A program made the translations under genes and the position numbers. Shown here piece by piece: positions 9,296-18,257 of a stretch of DNA of 64,000 nt. A model generated the notes under the pieces. It was not told the DNA's origin. It saw only the letters and a list, made by a program, of their open reading frames with translations, and did not search any database. Numbering within the stretch: position 1 is the stretch's first letter; every line of letters starts with the position of its first letter. The stretch lies in assembly GCA_963820775.1 (NCBI GenBank), contig CAWGBF010000015.1, forward strand, positions 1,178,001 to 1,242,000, in the 5' to 3' direction. Source of the stretch: Roseiarcus sp963820775 (lineage in GTDB: Bacteria > Pseudomonadota > Alphaproteobacteria > Rhizobiales > Beijerinckiaceae).

Positions 9296-9601
9296 CTATT
9301 CCTCGGGCTCGGTCCCGAAACGCAGCGGATAGCCCTTCGCCGCGCCCGCTTCAGTGGCGCGCGCAGCCTTGGTTTCGGCGATGTCCTGCGCGAACACCGC
9401 CACCACACAGACCCCCTTGCGATGCGCAGTCATCATCACGTTGAGCGCCTGGGTTTCATTGAGACGGAACACCGCCTTCAGCACCTGGACCACGAAGTCG
9501 CGCGGCGTATAGTCGTCGTTGAACAAAATGACCTTGTGCAGGCGCGGGTGCTCGACGCGGGGCTCCGTCTTGACCTGCCGTTTGGTGGCGATCTTGCTCA
9601 T
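9296..9601 (-). CDS. clpS: ATP-dependent Clp protease adaptor ClpS
   Basis: A 101-residue adaptor that delivers N-degron substrates to ClpA. The pocket motif HKVILFNDDYTPRDFV (residues 22-37) has the conserved Asn28, Asp29, Asp30, Thr32 and Pro33, followed by HRKGVCVVAVF and the AETKAA helix. The residue after TP, a Met gate in Escherichia coli ClpS, is Arg34 here. Alphaproteobacteria often carry two ClpS paralogues with different N-degron specificity, so this may be the more specialised copy; that is inference. The start is set at ATG 9601 with AGAG upstream. clpA is not in the window. Confidence 0.92.
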   Translation of the reverse strand: MSKIATKRQVKTEPRVEHPRLHKVILFNDDYTPRDFVVQVLKAVFRLNETQALNVMMTAHRKGVCVVAVFAQDIAETKAARATEAGAAKGYPLRFGTEPEE

Positions 9602-9925
9602 CGTGCTCTCTTGCCGTGTTTCGGAAGCGACAAATATTTTGCACCCTGGCTCCGCCGGTTTCAAGCGGGTTCGCGGGCGCCGATCGCCTGGCTCGAGCTC
9701 CTACTCGACGGTGAAGGAAAAGCGCGAGTTCCGCGCCACCGGGGATATTCTCCAACGCTTGTCGTCATGATAGAAGTTCGCGTCTGGGCGAGCGCTCACG
9801 GACAATTGTTATCCTATTCGGCTCGTCTGATTGAACGATGACGGCGTCAATGGCGTTTTGGGCCTACGGCCGCACTTCCGAGGCCCGGGGGCCGTTGCGC
9901 GCCCGCCCGATCCGAGGAGGGTGAA

Positions 9926-10282
9926 ATGATCGCTCGACACGCGGCAGCAATGGCGGGGATCGCGTTCATTCTGGCCGCCGCGGCTGCTCATGCTGGACCC
10001 TGCACGGATCGGATCTATCAGACCGACCTCGAGGTCGCCAAGCTCCTGAACTCCGCCGCCGCTCAAGGGCGCCCGGCGCCCCAATCGACGTTTGCGACCA
10101 TGCATCGCCAGCCAACTCCTGGCTCGGTCGCCAGCGCCGAGCAAGAAGCCGGTGACCTCACCTCCGACGAGCTCCAGGCGATCACCGAGGCCATGGATGT
10201 GGCGCGCCACGCCGACGACGCGGGCGACCGCGCTGGTTGCGAGAAGGCGCTGAGCGACGTCGACGGCATGCTCAACCGTTAG
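9926..10282 (+). CDS. small periplasmic protein of unknown function
   Basis: A 118-residue protein with an excellent ribosome-binding site (GAGGAGG, 6 nt before ATG 9926) and a Sec signal peptide cleaved around residue 23 (AAAAAHA). The mature protein is mostly helical, has two Cys (CTDRIYQTD near its N-terminus and GCEKALSDVD near its end) that could form a disulfide, and closes with DVDGMLNR. No known family was recognised, though the composition is typical of small conserved periplasmic proteins of this order. The next gene starts 63 nt downstream on the same strand. Confidence 0.75.
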   Translation: MIARHAAAMAGIAFILAAAAAHAGPCTDRIYQTDLEVAKLLNSAAAQGRPAPQSTFATMHRQPTPGSVASAEQEAGDLTSDELQAITEAMDVARHADDAGDRAGCEKALSDVDGMLNR

Positions 10283-10344
10283 GGCCAAGCGCGCTTGAGC
10301 GTCCACGCGTCGCGATCGAGGCCATCGGCCACGAGAGTTCGGTC

Positions 10345-10743
10345 ATGACACTCGCCCCGCTGCTCGACGCCTCGCCGATCATCCGCTTTCATGCTGCTTT
10401 CGCCTTCGCGGCGATCGGTCTGGGCGCGGTGCAGCTCCTGGCCCCCAAGGGGACGCTTCCGCATCGAACGATCGGCTGGGCGTGGGCGCTTCTCATGATC
10501 CTGGTCGCGGGAACGTCGCTCTTCATCCACACGATCCGGATCTGGGGACCGTGGAGCCCCATCCACCTTCTGTCGTTGTTCACGCTGGGAGTCGTTCCGC
10601 TCGCGGTCCTTCGCGCCCGACAGCACAATGTCCGTGCTCATCGCGCTGCGATGATCTGGATTTTCACTTTGGCGCTTGTCGTCACCGGCCTGTTCACGCT
10701 GGCGCCCGGGCAAATCATGAACAAGGTGGTGTTCGGCGGCTGA
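10345..10743 (+). CDS. DUF2306-type four-helix membrane protein
   Basis: A 132-residue inner-membrane protein with four predicted helices. The pattern FHAAFAFAAIGLGAVQLL, GTLPHRTIGWAWA, SLFIHTIRIWG and NVRAHRAAMIWIFTLALVV fits the DUF2306/YozB-like family, which has conserved His residues at membrane borders (His in the first helix, HR after it, FIH, and AHRA). These could bind a heme or metal, but the family role is unknown. The start is ATG 10345; the upstream frame to 10237 overlaps the preceding gene. Confidence 0.75.
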   Translation: MTLAPLLDASPIIRFHAAFAFAAIGLGAVQLLAPKGTLPHRTIGWAWALLMILVAGTSLFIHTIRIWGPWSPIHLLSLFTLGVVPLAVLRARQHNVRAHRAAMIWIFTLALVVTGLFTLAPGQIMNKVVFGG

Positions 10744-10802
10744 GGCCGCACGCCCCTCGCCGAGGCGTCCGCCGACGTCAACCCGGCTAGATCCGATGCC
10801 TA

Positions 10803-11348
10803 TCAGCCCCGTCGGGCGGCAAGCGTCGGGCTTGTCCTCGCCTTCCTGTAGCCGGCATAGCTCAGGCCGACGAAGCCGAGCAGCAACATCGCCCATGTGG
10901 AGAGCTCAGGGGCAGCGAAGGCGGGGGGATCGGGAGGGTCGGGGACGAATACGGCCACCGTCACCGTGTCTTTTTTGCGAGTCACCAGGTTAAATAGCCC
11001 TGTATGGGTGCCGAGAATAAACGTTGGGGTCCCTTCCGAGCCCGTGTAAAACTTCTGTGGGTCGATAAAATTGAAAAAAACGTCATCCTTAAATCCACCG
11101 CTCCCAAATTCCGTGCTAAAAAAATCCAGGTTGGTGAGAGTCACTGGCGACCCTCGGACATCGGCCGAAACAGACGAAATACCGAAAAAGACCGGCGCGA
11201 CGGGGACATCCGGCGTCGGGCTCAGAGGCAGCTCGAAGGTGATGGTCCCATCACCGCCGGCAATGGTGAACTGAACCTCGGTGGCGTGAGCGCCGCCGAT
11301 AGCCGCCCACGCGAGCGCCAGTCCCATGGCAAATGCCTGGATTCGCAT
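10803..11348 (-). CDS. PEP-CTERM-like sorted secreted protein
   Basis: A 181-residue exported protein with a signal peptide (MRIQAFAMGLALAWAAIGGAHA) and a C-terminal sorting signal: a PELSTWAML motif, a hydrophobic helix ending GLSYAGY, and a basic tail. This is a variant of PEP-CTERM (PExxWAMLLLG type), recognised by exosortase/archaeosortase-like enzymes; no such sortase is in the window. The mature part is a beta-rich domain without a recognised family. A TTG at 11357 is an alternative start, but the ATG at 11348 with GGGGA just upstream is preferred. Confidence 0.75.
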   Translation of the reverse strand: MRIQAFAMGLALAWAAIGGAHATEVQFTIAGGDGTITFELPLSPTPDVPVAPVFFGISSVSADVRGSPVTLTNLDFFSTEFGSGGFKDDVFFNFIDPQKFYTGSEGTPTFILGTHTGLFNLVTRKKDTVTVAVFVPDPPDPPAFAAPELSTWAMLLLGFVGLSYAGYRKARTSPTLAARRG

Positions 11349-11580
11349 GTTCCCCAACCTATCGCTGAACTCCAGTTACGGCATGGTAGTGTATTGAATC
11401 GAGTATCGCAACCACCAAATTGTGCCTGAAGCCGGATCCGGATTCGCCTCGCCACCCGAACGGGTGCCGCGACCCACGCGGCAAGATCTGCGCATTCAAC
11501 GCATTGTGACCGCGCCTTCCACGACGCGCCTTGCAGCGCCGCCGCCTGTGCGCCATGAACGGCGGGCATAGAAGGCTCAT

Positions 11581-13002
11581 ATGCGCTCCGCCGCTTTTAC
11601 CGCCCTCATCATCGCGACCGCGCTGTTCATGGAAAACATGGACGGGACCGTGATCTCGACCTCGCTGCCGGCCATTGCGCTCGACCTGCACCAGGACCCG
11701 ATCGTCCTGAAGCTGGCGCTCACCTCCTACATGTTGACGCTCGCGGTGTTCATTCCAGCCTCCGGCTGGGTCGCCGACCGCTTCGGCGCTCGCACGGTGT
11801 TCTGCAGCGCGATCGTCATCTTCACCCTCGGCTCGATCCTGTGCGGCGCCTCGTCGTCGCTTTCGACCCTGATCGCCGCGCGCGTGTTTCAGGGGCTGGG
11901 CGGAGCGATGATGGTGCCGGTCGGTCGGCTGGTTCTGCTCCGTTCCATAGCGAAGAGCGATCTCGTCAGCGCGATGGCCTATCTCACCGTGCCGGCGCTC
12001 ATCGGACCGGTCGCAGGTCCGCCGCTCGGCGGCTTCATCACGACCTATTTTCATTGGCGGTGGATCTTCTGGATCAACGTGCCGATCGGCATCCTCGGCG
12101 TGCTGCTGTCGCTCAGGTTCATAGAGAATTTGCGCGAGAAGGCGGTGCCGCGCTTCGACTTCGAGGGCTTCATCCTGTCGGGCGTCGGCCTCTTGAGCCT
12201 CATATCGGGCTTGAGCATGATCGGGCGAGGCATCGCCGCTTACTGGCTGGTCGCGGCGTTGATCGCGATCGGCGCGCTTTCGCTGGCCGCCTACGTCCGG
12301 CACGCCAACGAAAAGGAGGACGCGATCATCGATCTCAAGCTGCTCACGATCCCGACGTTTTTCGCCGGCGTCATGGGCGGCTTCATATTCCGGGTGGGCA
12401 TTGGCGCCATGCCGTTCCTGCTGCCGCTTTTGTTGCAGGTCGGGTTCGGCCTCACGCCATTCGCGTCCGGCTCCCTCACCTTCGCCGCCGCCGCCGGCGC
12501 GCTCGTGATGAAATTCACCGCGTCGACGGCGCTGCGTTGGTTCGGCTTCCGCCAGACGCTGGTCGTCAACGGCCTCATTTCGGGGGCGTTTCTCGCCGCC
12601 TGCGCGCTGTTCACCCCGTCGACCCCTCATTGGCTCCTGCTGCTGACGCTGCTCATCGGCGGTTTCTTTCGCTCGCTGCAGTTCACGGCGCTGAACGCCA
12701 TCAGCTACTCGGATATCGACTCGCGACGGATGAGCCGCGCCACAAGCTTCGCCAGCGTGTCTCAGCAGATGTCGGGGGCAGTCGGCGTCGCGGTGGCCGC
12801 GATCTGCGTCGAAGCGATCCAGGTCGGCTTCGGCGATTCCGAGCTAATGGCACGCGACCTCTCGCTCGCCTTCGTCCTGGTGGCGATCGTCTCGAGCCTT
12901 TCCGTATTCATCTTCGCCCAGCTCAAGCCGGACGCGGGCGCCGCGGTCTCTGGCCGGACGGTCTCGACCAGCGAAGAACACGCGGCTGCAGCGGCGGAGT
13001 GA
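11581..13002 (+). CDS. MFS transporter, DHA2 (EmrB/QacA) family
   Basis: A 473-residue multidrug-type permease. The first helix carries MENMDGTVISTSLPAIALDL, the DHA2 signature with the charged Asp; WVADRFGARTVF is the motif A loop between helices 2 and 3, and ARVFQGLGGAMMVPVGRLVLL the motif C-like region. The hydrophobic pattern suggests 13-14 membrane helices. Such proteins export drugs or metabolites by proton antiport, often with an EmrA adaptor, which is absent here. The ATG at 11581 has AAGG upstream. No regulator is adjacent, so the substrate cannot be inferred. Confidence 0.9.
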   Translation: MRSAAFTALIIATALFMENMDGTVISTSLPAIALDLHQDPIVLKLALTSYMLTLAVFIPASGWVADRFGARTVFCSAIVIFTLGSILCGASSSLSTLIAARVFQGLGGAMMVPVGRLVLLRSIAKSDLVSAMAYLTVPALIGPVAGPPLGGFITTYFHWRWIFWINVPIGILGVLLSLRFIENLREKAVPRFDFEGFILSGVGLLSLISGLSMIGRGIAAYWLVAALIAIGALSLAAYVRHANEKEDAIIDLKLLTIPTFFAGVMGGFIFRVGIGAMPFLLPLLLQVGFGLTPFASGSLTFAAAAGALVMKFTASTALRWFGFRQTLVVNGLISGAFLAACALFTPSTPHWLLLLTLLIGGFFRSLQFTALNAISYSDIDSRRMSRATSFASVSQQMSGAVGVAVAAICVEAIQVGFGDSELMARDLSLAFVLVAIVSSLSVFIFAQLKPDAGAAVSGRTVSTSEEHAAAAAE

Positions 13003-13087
13003 GCGCCGGGCCCGCGTCGCGTCCGTCTTGCCCGACGGTCGCGTCGCTGTAAGTTAGGGCTGCTCGTCGACGGTCGCCAGGTGGGGA

Positions 13088-13957
13088 ATGGATCGGGTTC
13101 AGCCGCGCGGCCGGAACATGCGCTTGCTGGCGATCGGGGCGGTGCTTATTGCGTTGACCGGCGGCTACTTCCTGATGGTGCGTCAATTCAAGGTCGCGGA
13201 ACTACCCAGCGAGCGGCATTTTGGCGCCGCCGGCCAGGTCGAGCCCGCGGGGGAGGTTTATCTCGAGCCGGTCAGCATCGACCCCCTCAACGACGCCATG
13301 CAGCTGCGCGCATACGTATCGCCAAGCATATCGGGGAGCAAAAGCGCTCACAGCGCCTCGGATCGCGATTTGACCGTGTTGGTCAGCCACGACAACACAG
13401 TAGAGGAAGTCAAGCTGGCGGCCGGCGACCATATCGCGAGTTCGACCTTCGAGGTCGACATGAATGAGGGCAGCGTCACCCATTACCCATTAGACTCCTA
13501 TCTGGCGCGGTTGGGCGTCCAGCTCCTGGACGGAAAGTCCTCGCTCAGGTTGCCGGCGAGGATCACGATGTGGGAAGGGGTGCTTGGCTACAATCTGCAT
13601 ACGACGAGCCAGCCGGGAGCCGACCCGAACGACGTTCAGCTGACGACCGCGATTGCGCGCAGCGGCGCCTTCGCGCTGTTCGCGCTATGCGCGTATGGCG
13701 CCATGATGGTGCTCGGCTGTTGCGCGCTTGCGGTTGGGATCTTGACGTTCACCGACGTGCGTCGCCCGGAGGCGACGTTGATCGGGGCTCTCGCAGCAAT
13801 CTGCTTCGCCCTGCCCGTGTTGCGCAACGCGCTGCCGGGCTCGCCCCCGCTCGGCGTCGCGGCGGACATGTGGGTGTTTTTGTGGACCGAACTTGCGGCC
13901 GTGCTGGCGCTCGCGCTCTTGGTTTTCAAATGGGCGAAAGCCGGCCCCGGCCCTTGA
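13088..13957 (+). CDS. DUF4436 family membrane protein
   Basis: A 289-residue protein with one N-terminal helix (about residues 13-31), an exported beta-rich domain of about 150 residues, and three C-terminal helices (about 197-222, 228-246, 256-281). The order matches DUF4436 proteins known mainly from actinobacteria and alphaproteobacteria, whose function is not known. Start ATG 13088 follows GGGGA; a second Met at 13118 is possible. The MFS gene upstream ends 85 nt before it on the same strand. Confidence 0.75.
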   Translation: MDRVQPRGRNMRLLAIGAVLIALTGGYFLMVRQFKVAELPSERHFGAAGQVEPAGEVYLEPVSIDPLNDAMQLRAYVSPSISGSKSAHSASDRDLTVLVSHDNTVEEVKLAAGDHIASSTFEVDMNEGSVTHYPLDSYLARLGVQLLDGKSSLRLPARITMWEGVLGYNLHTTSQPGADPNDVQLTTAIARSGAFALFALCAYGAMMVLGCCALAVGILTFTDVRRPEATLIGALAAICFALPVLRNALPGSPPLGVAADMWVFLWTELAAVLALALLVFKWAKAGPGP

Positions 13958-14117
13958 GGAACGCGGGGGGCGGCGACCGCCGCCACCAAGTCGGCTTGGC
14001 GTAGGCGGGCCGATAGGTCACCGGGTTAGCAAAGCACTTTATGACTTCCTGCTCGAATTTCGTGACGTCGGCGATGCCTTTATTGGTCACCATCTCCCGG
14101 GAATAGTTCCGCGTCAT
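13926..14117 (-). CDS. doubtful small ORF
   Basis: A 63-residue frame starting at ATG 14117. The middle part (TKFEQEVIKCFANPVTYRP) looks protein-like, but the C-terminal third is the shadow of the DUF4436 gene 3' end, the ribosome-binding site is weak, and I recognise no family. It is listed because the 300-nt gap between DUF4436 and the class II aldolase gene is otherwise empty. Confidence 0.22.
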   Translation of the reverse strand: MTRNYSREMVTNKGIADVTKFEQEVIKCFANPVTYRPAYAKPTWWRRSPPPAFLKGRGRLSPI

Positions 14118-14255
14118 CGTCCAGCCTGGCGGCCCGCCGCCGCCTCTCGGCAAGGGCCGGATGAGCGCCTTTTGCCGCGAGCGCGAAGAAAAGCATGAGC
14201 CGCACGGCGCTGACCGGGTCCGGCGCGCGCCGCGCGACCGACGGAGGTCTGCGCC

Positions 14256-15074
14256 TCACTCCAAAAGGTCTGGCTGCTCCTTGACGATGCGCGCATAGAG
14301 AGGCTGGAACTGGAACCAGCCGGAGAACGGGCTGCCGACAATCTTGAAGGACTGCGCCGCGGCTTCCGGCGACACCTGTTTCAAGTTCTCGCCGGGCTTT
14401 AGAGCCGCCTCCGCTAAGAGCTGCACCTGGCACGACCGCTCCATGGTGATGAACCACCACACCGCCTCGTCGACCGTTCCGCCGACCGTGATCAGGCCGT
14501 GGCTCTGCAGGATCGCCGCTTTGCGTTTGCCGATTGCTTCGGCGATCCGCTGGCCTTCGTCGAGTTCGACCGCCACCCCGCCAAAGTCGTCGTAGACCGC
14601 ATGATCTTCATAGAAGGCGCAAACGTCCTGAGTGATCGGCGCGAGCGGGCGCCCAAGCGTCGAAAAGGCGCGCCCGTATGTCGAATGGGAATGAGCGGCG
14701 GCGTTCGCGTCGGGCCGCGCGGAATGCACCCGCGAATGGATCACGAAGGCCGCCGTGTTGACCGGATAATCGCCCTCGACGACATTGCCCTTGTGATCGC
14801 AGCGGATCAGATTCGAGACCTTGATCTGGCTGAAATGGACGCCGAACGGATTGACCCAGAACGTGTCCGTAAACTCCGGATCGCGGGCGGTGATATGCCC
14901 CGCCACTCCCTCGTCGAAGCCGAATTTCGAAAACAGCCGGAAGCCCGCCGCCAGTCTCTGCTTTCGATGCAACCTCTCGTCCGCCGGGTTTTCGAATTTC
15001 GGCGGCGTCGGCAACTTCCCCATCAGCGCCGCCGGGTCGACCGGCGCTTTGGGCTCCTTGGCCTGAACGTTCAT
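14256..15074 (-). CDS. class II aldolase/adducin family protein
   Basis: A 272-residue cytosolic protein of the fuculose-aldolase/adducin fold. The zinc-binding His pair is in AAAHSHSTYGRAF and the third His in LQSHGLITVGGTVDEA; the N-terminal GVAGHITARDPEF loop and the Glu/Asp patch EDHAVYDDFGGV complete the site. The length and sequence match the bacterial class II aldolase-like group that acts in methylthioribulose, sugar-phosphate or decarboxylation chemistry; the substrate is not determined by context. GGAGG lies about 7 nt before ATG 15074, giving a confident start. Confidence 0.85.
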   Translation of the reverse strand: MNVQAKEPKAPVDPAALMGKLPTPPKFENPADERLHRKQRLAAGFRLFSKFGFDEGVAGHITARDPEFTDTFWVNPFGVHFSQIKVSNLIRCDHKGNVVEGDYPVNTAAFVIHSRVHSARPDANAAAHSHSTYGRAFSTLGRPLAPITQDVCAFYEDHAVYDDFGGVAVELDEGQRIAEAIGKRKAAILQSHGLITVGGTVDEAVWWFITMERSCQVQLLAEAALKPGENLKQVSPEAAAQSFKIVGSPFSGWFQFQPLYARIVKEQPDLLE

Positions 15075-15209
15075 GATTGTTCCTCCCGTGTCAGCCGTGG
15101 CGTGCGCCGAGCATAGGCCCGAACGCCGCGCCCGTCAGCATGACAATTGCGGGCCGCCGGCCGCCGCATCCTGATATGAGCCGAGCGACGCCGCAGCGGC
15201 TGGCGAATC

Positions 15210-15923
15210 TCAGGTAGGGGCGAGTTCCGGCCTTGCGCCCCTGAACCCTGTCGCCAGCAGGTAAAGCTCGGCGCTGTCGGCGCGGCTCGCCTTCGGCTTC
15301 ACATGGCGCACGGTGGCGAACTCCCGCTTGAGGCGGGCGAGCAGTTCGCCCTCAGTGCCGCCCTGCAGCACCTTGGCCAGAAAGAAGCCGCCTGGCGCCA
15401 GGACTTCGCCCGCGAAATCGACGGCGAGCTCGACCAGGCCGATGATGCGCAACTGATCTGTCTTGCGGTGGCCGGTGGCGTTGGCCGCCATGTCGGAAAG
15501 CACGCCATCGGCAAGGCCGCCCAGCCATTCGCGAAGCTTACCGGGGGCCTCGGGGTCGTGGAAATCCATTTGCCGGAACTCCACCCCCTCGATTGCGTCC
15601 ATCTCCAATAGATCGATGGCGATCACCCGTCCCCCACCCCCGTGCGCGGCCGTGCGCGCCGCCGCGACCTGGCTCCAGCCGCCGGGCGCGGCACCGAGAT
15701 CGACAATGCGCTCACCGGGCTTCAACAGCCGGTGCTTGTCGTCGATCTCGAGGAGCTTATAAGCGGCGCGCGACCGGTAGCCTTCGCGGCGCGCCTGGGC
15801 GACATAGGGGTCGTTGAGTTGGCGTTCGAGCCAGCGGGCCGAGGCCGGCGTGCGCTTGCGAGTCATCTTGACCCGAGTCTTGAGCGCCCGGCCGCCCTCG
15901 CGGCCCGAGCCGCCGGTCGTCAC
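15210..15923 (-). CDS. rlmE: 23S rRNA 2'-O-ribose U2552 methyltransferase RlmE
   Basis: A 237-residue FtsJ/RrmJ methyltransferase that methylates the ribose of U2552 in the A-loop of 23S rRNA. The catalytic K-D-K-E tetrad is visible in AAYKLLEID, LSDMAANATGH, FLAKVLQGG and RADSAELYLL; the SAM motif is VDLGAAPGGWSQVAA. The GTG start (15921-15923) overlaps the TGA of the Ppx/GppA gene, so the two are translationally coupled, an arrangement typical of alphaproteobacteria. The N-terminal 20 residues are basic and extend beyond the E. coli enzyme. Confidence 0.93.
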   Translation of the reverse strand: MTTGGSGREGGRALKTRVKMTRKRTPASARWLERQLNDPYVAQARREGYRSRAAYKLLEIDDKHRLLKPGERIVDLGAAPGGWSQVAAARTAAHGGGGRVIAIDLLEMDAIEGVEFRQMDFHDPEAPGKLREWLGGLADGVLSDMAANATGHRKTDQLRIIGLVELAVDFAGEVLAPGGFFLAKVLQGGTEGELLARLKREFATVRHVKPKASRADSAELYLLATGFRGARPELAPT

Positions 15924-17017
15924 CAGCGACCGCGCGGTCGCCGGTGCGGGCCGACCCCGTCGGCGCGCATCATGTGACTGAGGATGCCCTCGCGCAGGCC
16001 CCGGTCGGCGATGCGCAGCCGCTCGGCGGGGAAATGCTTCCGGATCGCCTCAAGAATGGCGCAGCCGGCAAGCACCAAATCGGCGCGCTCGTGGCCGATG
16101 CAGGCGTTGGCGGCGCGCTCGGCGTAGCTCATGGCGCGCAATCGGGCGATCGCCTCGTCAACCTCCGCCCGGCCAAGCCACAATCCGTCGACTGCGCGCC
16201 GATCATAGCGCGGCAGATTGAGATGCACGCCCGCAATGGTGGTGACCGTGCCGGAGGTGCCAAGAAGATGGAAGCGGTCGCAACGCGCCTCGTCCGCCAC
16301 CCGGGCGACGAAAGGAGCGAGCGCGTCCGACACATGGGTTGTCATGGCGGCGAAAGCTTCTTCGCTTACGTCCACCCCGCCGAACATCTCGGCCAGCGAC
16401 ACCACGCCGAGCCTCAGCGACTCCCACGCCTTCACCCGGTTCGCCGCGCGCGGCGCCTGAGGATCACAGCTGAGCCAGATCACCTCCGAGGATCCGCCGC
16501 CGATGTCGAACATCACAGTCGAGCGGGCGTCCTTGTCGGCGAGATCGCCGACGCCAGCCGCGGCAAGATGCGCCTCGGTCTCACGGTCGACAATCTCGAG
16601 CTCGATGCCGAGCCGTTCGCGAACCACAGCGACGAAGTCCGGTCCGTTGGCGGCCGAGCGGCAGGCTTCGGTGGCGATGGTGCGGGCCCGGGTGACCCCG
16701 CGCGCCGCCATCTTGTCGCGGCATACCTTCAGGGCCTCAAGCGTGCGCGCGATCGCCCCTTCGCTCAACCGTCCGGTCAGCGACAGCCCCTCGCCCAAGC
16801 GGACGATTCGCGAGAACGCGTCAATGACCCGGAATCCCTGCGCGGTCGGCCGCGCGACCAGCAGCCGGCAATTGTTGGTTCCCAGATCCAGCGCCGCATA
16901 AGTCCCGCCCCAGCCATTGCGCGCGCTGGCCGGGTTCTCAGTTGAAAACGGCGTGTGAAATCCAGAATCTGGACTCCACGTCGAAACTTGACTCAAACCA
17001 CTCCCACCCCGCCTCAC
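15920..17017 (-). CDS. Ppx/GppA family phosphatase
   Basis: A 365-residue member of the exopolyphosphatase/guanosine pentaphosphatase family in the actin-like ATPase fold. The phosphate loops ALDLGTNNCRLLVA (near residue 42), VMFDIGGGSSEVIWL and LLGTSGTVTTIAG are all present, as is the TIATEACRSAANG segment. It lacks the C-terminal HD-like domain of E. coli Ppx, as usual for alphaproteobacteria. The first 35 residues before GGTYAALDLG are low in complexity; the GTG start is therefore uncertain. It is upstream of and coupled to rlmE. The IS630 copy begins about 75 nt upstream and may have replaced the native promoter region. Confidence 0.9.
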   Translation of the reverse strand: MRRGGSGLSQVSTWSPDSGFHTPFSTENPASARNGWGGTYAALDLGTNNCRLLVARPTAQGFRVIDAFSRIVRLGEGLSLTGRLSEGAIARTLEALKVCRDKMAARGVTRARTIATEACRSAANGPDFVAVVRERLGIELEIVDRETEAHLAAAGVGDLADKDARSTVMFDIGGGSSEVIWLSCDPQAPRAANRVKAWESLRLGVVSLAEMFGGVDVSEEAFAAMTTHVSDALAPFVARVADEARCDRFHLLGTSGTVTTIAGVHLNLPRYDRRAVDGLWLGRAEVDEAIARLRAMSYAERAANACIGHERADLVLAGCAILEAIRKHFPAERLRIADRGLREGILSHMMRADGVGPHRRPRGRW

Positions 17018-17090
17018 GCCGCCTTAGGTGGCGGCGCCCAGTGTGACAGGAGTGTAGCAATGTTGACGGCGGATGCAACGCGATTGGGTG

Positions 17091-18256
17091 TAATACCAAA
17101 TCTCTGAAGGGATGACTCGGTTGGGATTCCTAACTCGCCTGGCGTCTGATTCAAGGTGGCGAACAGAGGAGGTTCGCCATGCCCATTCCGCTTCGGGGCG
17201 ATTATGACGCTGAGATGGTGAGAGCTGCGGCCAAGCGGTCGAAGGACGGGCCGCAGGCCAGGCGGCTTTTGGCTCTGGCGGCGGTTTACGAAGGCGCGAC
17301 GCGCACCGAGGCGGCGAAGATCGGCGGGGTGACGCTTCAAATCATTCGCGATTGGGTGATGAAGTTCAACGCCCATGGACCGGAAGGCTTGATTGATCGC
17401 AAGCCGCCCGGACAGGCTCCCCGGCTGAACGGCGCACACCGCGCCGCGCTCGCCGCGATCATCGAGAGCGGCCCGATCCCGGCGGTTCATGGGGTCGTGC
17501 GCTGGCGGATTGTCGATCTCTGCCAATGGATTTTCGAGGAGTTTCGCGTCGTCGTCGCCAAGCAGACGTTGAGCCGCGAACTGCGCGCCATGGGTTATCG
17601 CAAGCTCTCGGCCCGTCCCCGCCATCATGCTCAGGCCGCAGGCGCGATCGAAGATTTTAAAAAAGCTTTTCCGCGCGCCTGGAAGCGATCGGGCGCGAGA
17701 AGGACGTCGAGCCCAGCGCCATAGAGGTCTGGTTCGCCGACGAGGCGCGCGTCGGCCAGAAGAACAAGATCACCCGGCGCTGGGCCAAGCGCGGCGCGCG
17801 TCCAAGCGCTCCCAAAGATCAGCGAACCGCCTCGGCTTATATCTTCGGCGCGATCTGTCCCAAGGACGGCAAAGGCGCGGCCCTGGTCATGCCACGCTGC
17901 AACACGGAGGCGATGAACCTCCATCTCGCCGAAATCGCCACCCAGATCGCGCCGAGAGCGCACGCCGTGCTGCTGGTCGATCAGGCCGGCTGGCATTTGT
18001 CCGGCAGATTGATCGTCCCGCCCAACATGACGCTGATCCCGTTCCCCGCAAAGTGCCCAGAGCTCAACCCGCAGGAAAACATCTGGCAGTTCCTGCGCGA
18101 CAACTGGCTCTCAAATCGGATCTTCAATTGCTTCGACGACATCGTCGATCACTGCTGCGAAGCATGGAACAAGCTCATAAACCAGCCCTGGAGGATCATG
18201 TCGATCGGCCTTCGGGACTGGGCCTATCGGTCATGATCACCGAGTTCTTGGTATAA
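17091..18256 (+). mobile_element. IS630-family insertion sequence
   Basis: An element of about 1.16 kb holding one transposase in two frames. The left end begins near 17096 (CCAAATCTCTGAAGGGATGA) and the right end near 18251, whose reverse complement begins CCAAGAACTCGGTGATCATG. With one gap these form imperfect terminal inverted repeats of about 22 bp. A TA dinucleotide flanks both ends (17094-17095 and 18252-18253), as expected from the TA target of IS630/Tc1/mariner elements. It lies between the Ppx/GppA gene and the DUF192 gene and interrupts neither. Confidence 0.8.
17179..18236 (+). CDS. IS630 family transposase, in two frames
   Basis: The first frame (17179-17724) has a helix-turn-helix start (EAAKIGGVTLQIIRDWV) and a second winged domain. 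The catalytic part is in the -1 frame from about 17660 and includes IEVWFADEARVGQKNKITRR (first Asp), HAVLLVDQAGWH (second Asp) and CPELNPQENIWQFLRDN (Glu), the DDE triad of the family. Frames meet at a TTTTAAAAAAG run at 17655-17665. A -1 shift there joins both parts without loss, as in IS630 elements that use frameshifting, but a disabling deletion is equally possible. The start has GGAGG about 8 nt upstream. Confidence 0.85.
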
Positions 18257-18257
18257 G

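Noticed and set aside
11359..12630. 423-residue minus-strand ORF rich in Arg, Glu and Asp
   Set aside because: It is the antisense shadow of the MFS gene; its composition follows from complementing hydrophobic codons.
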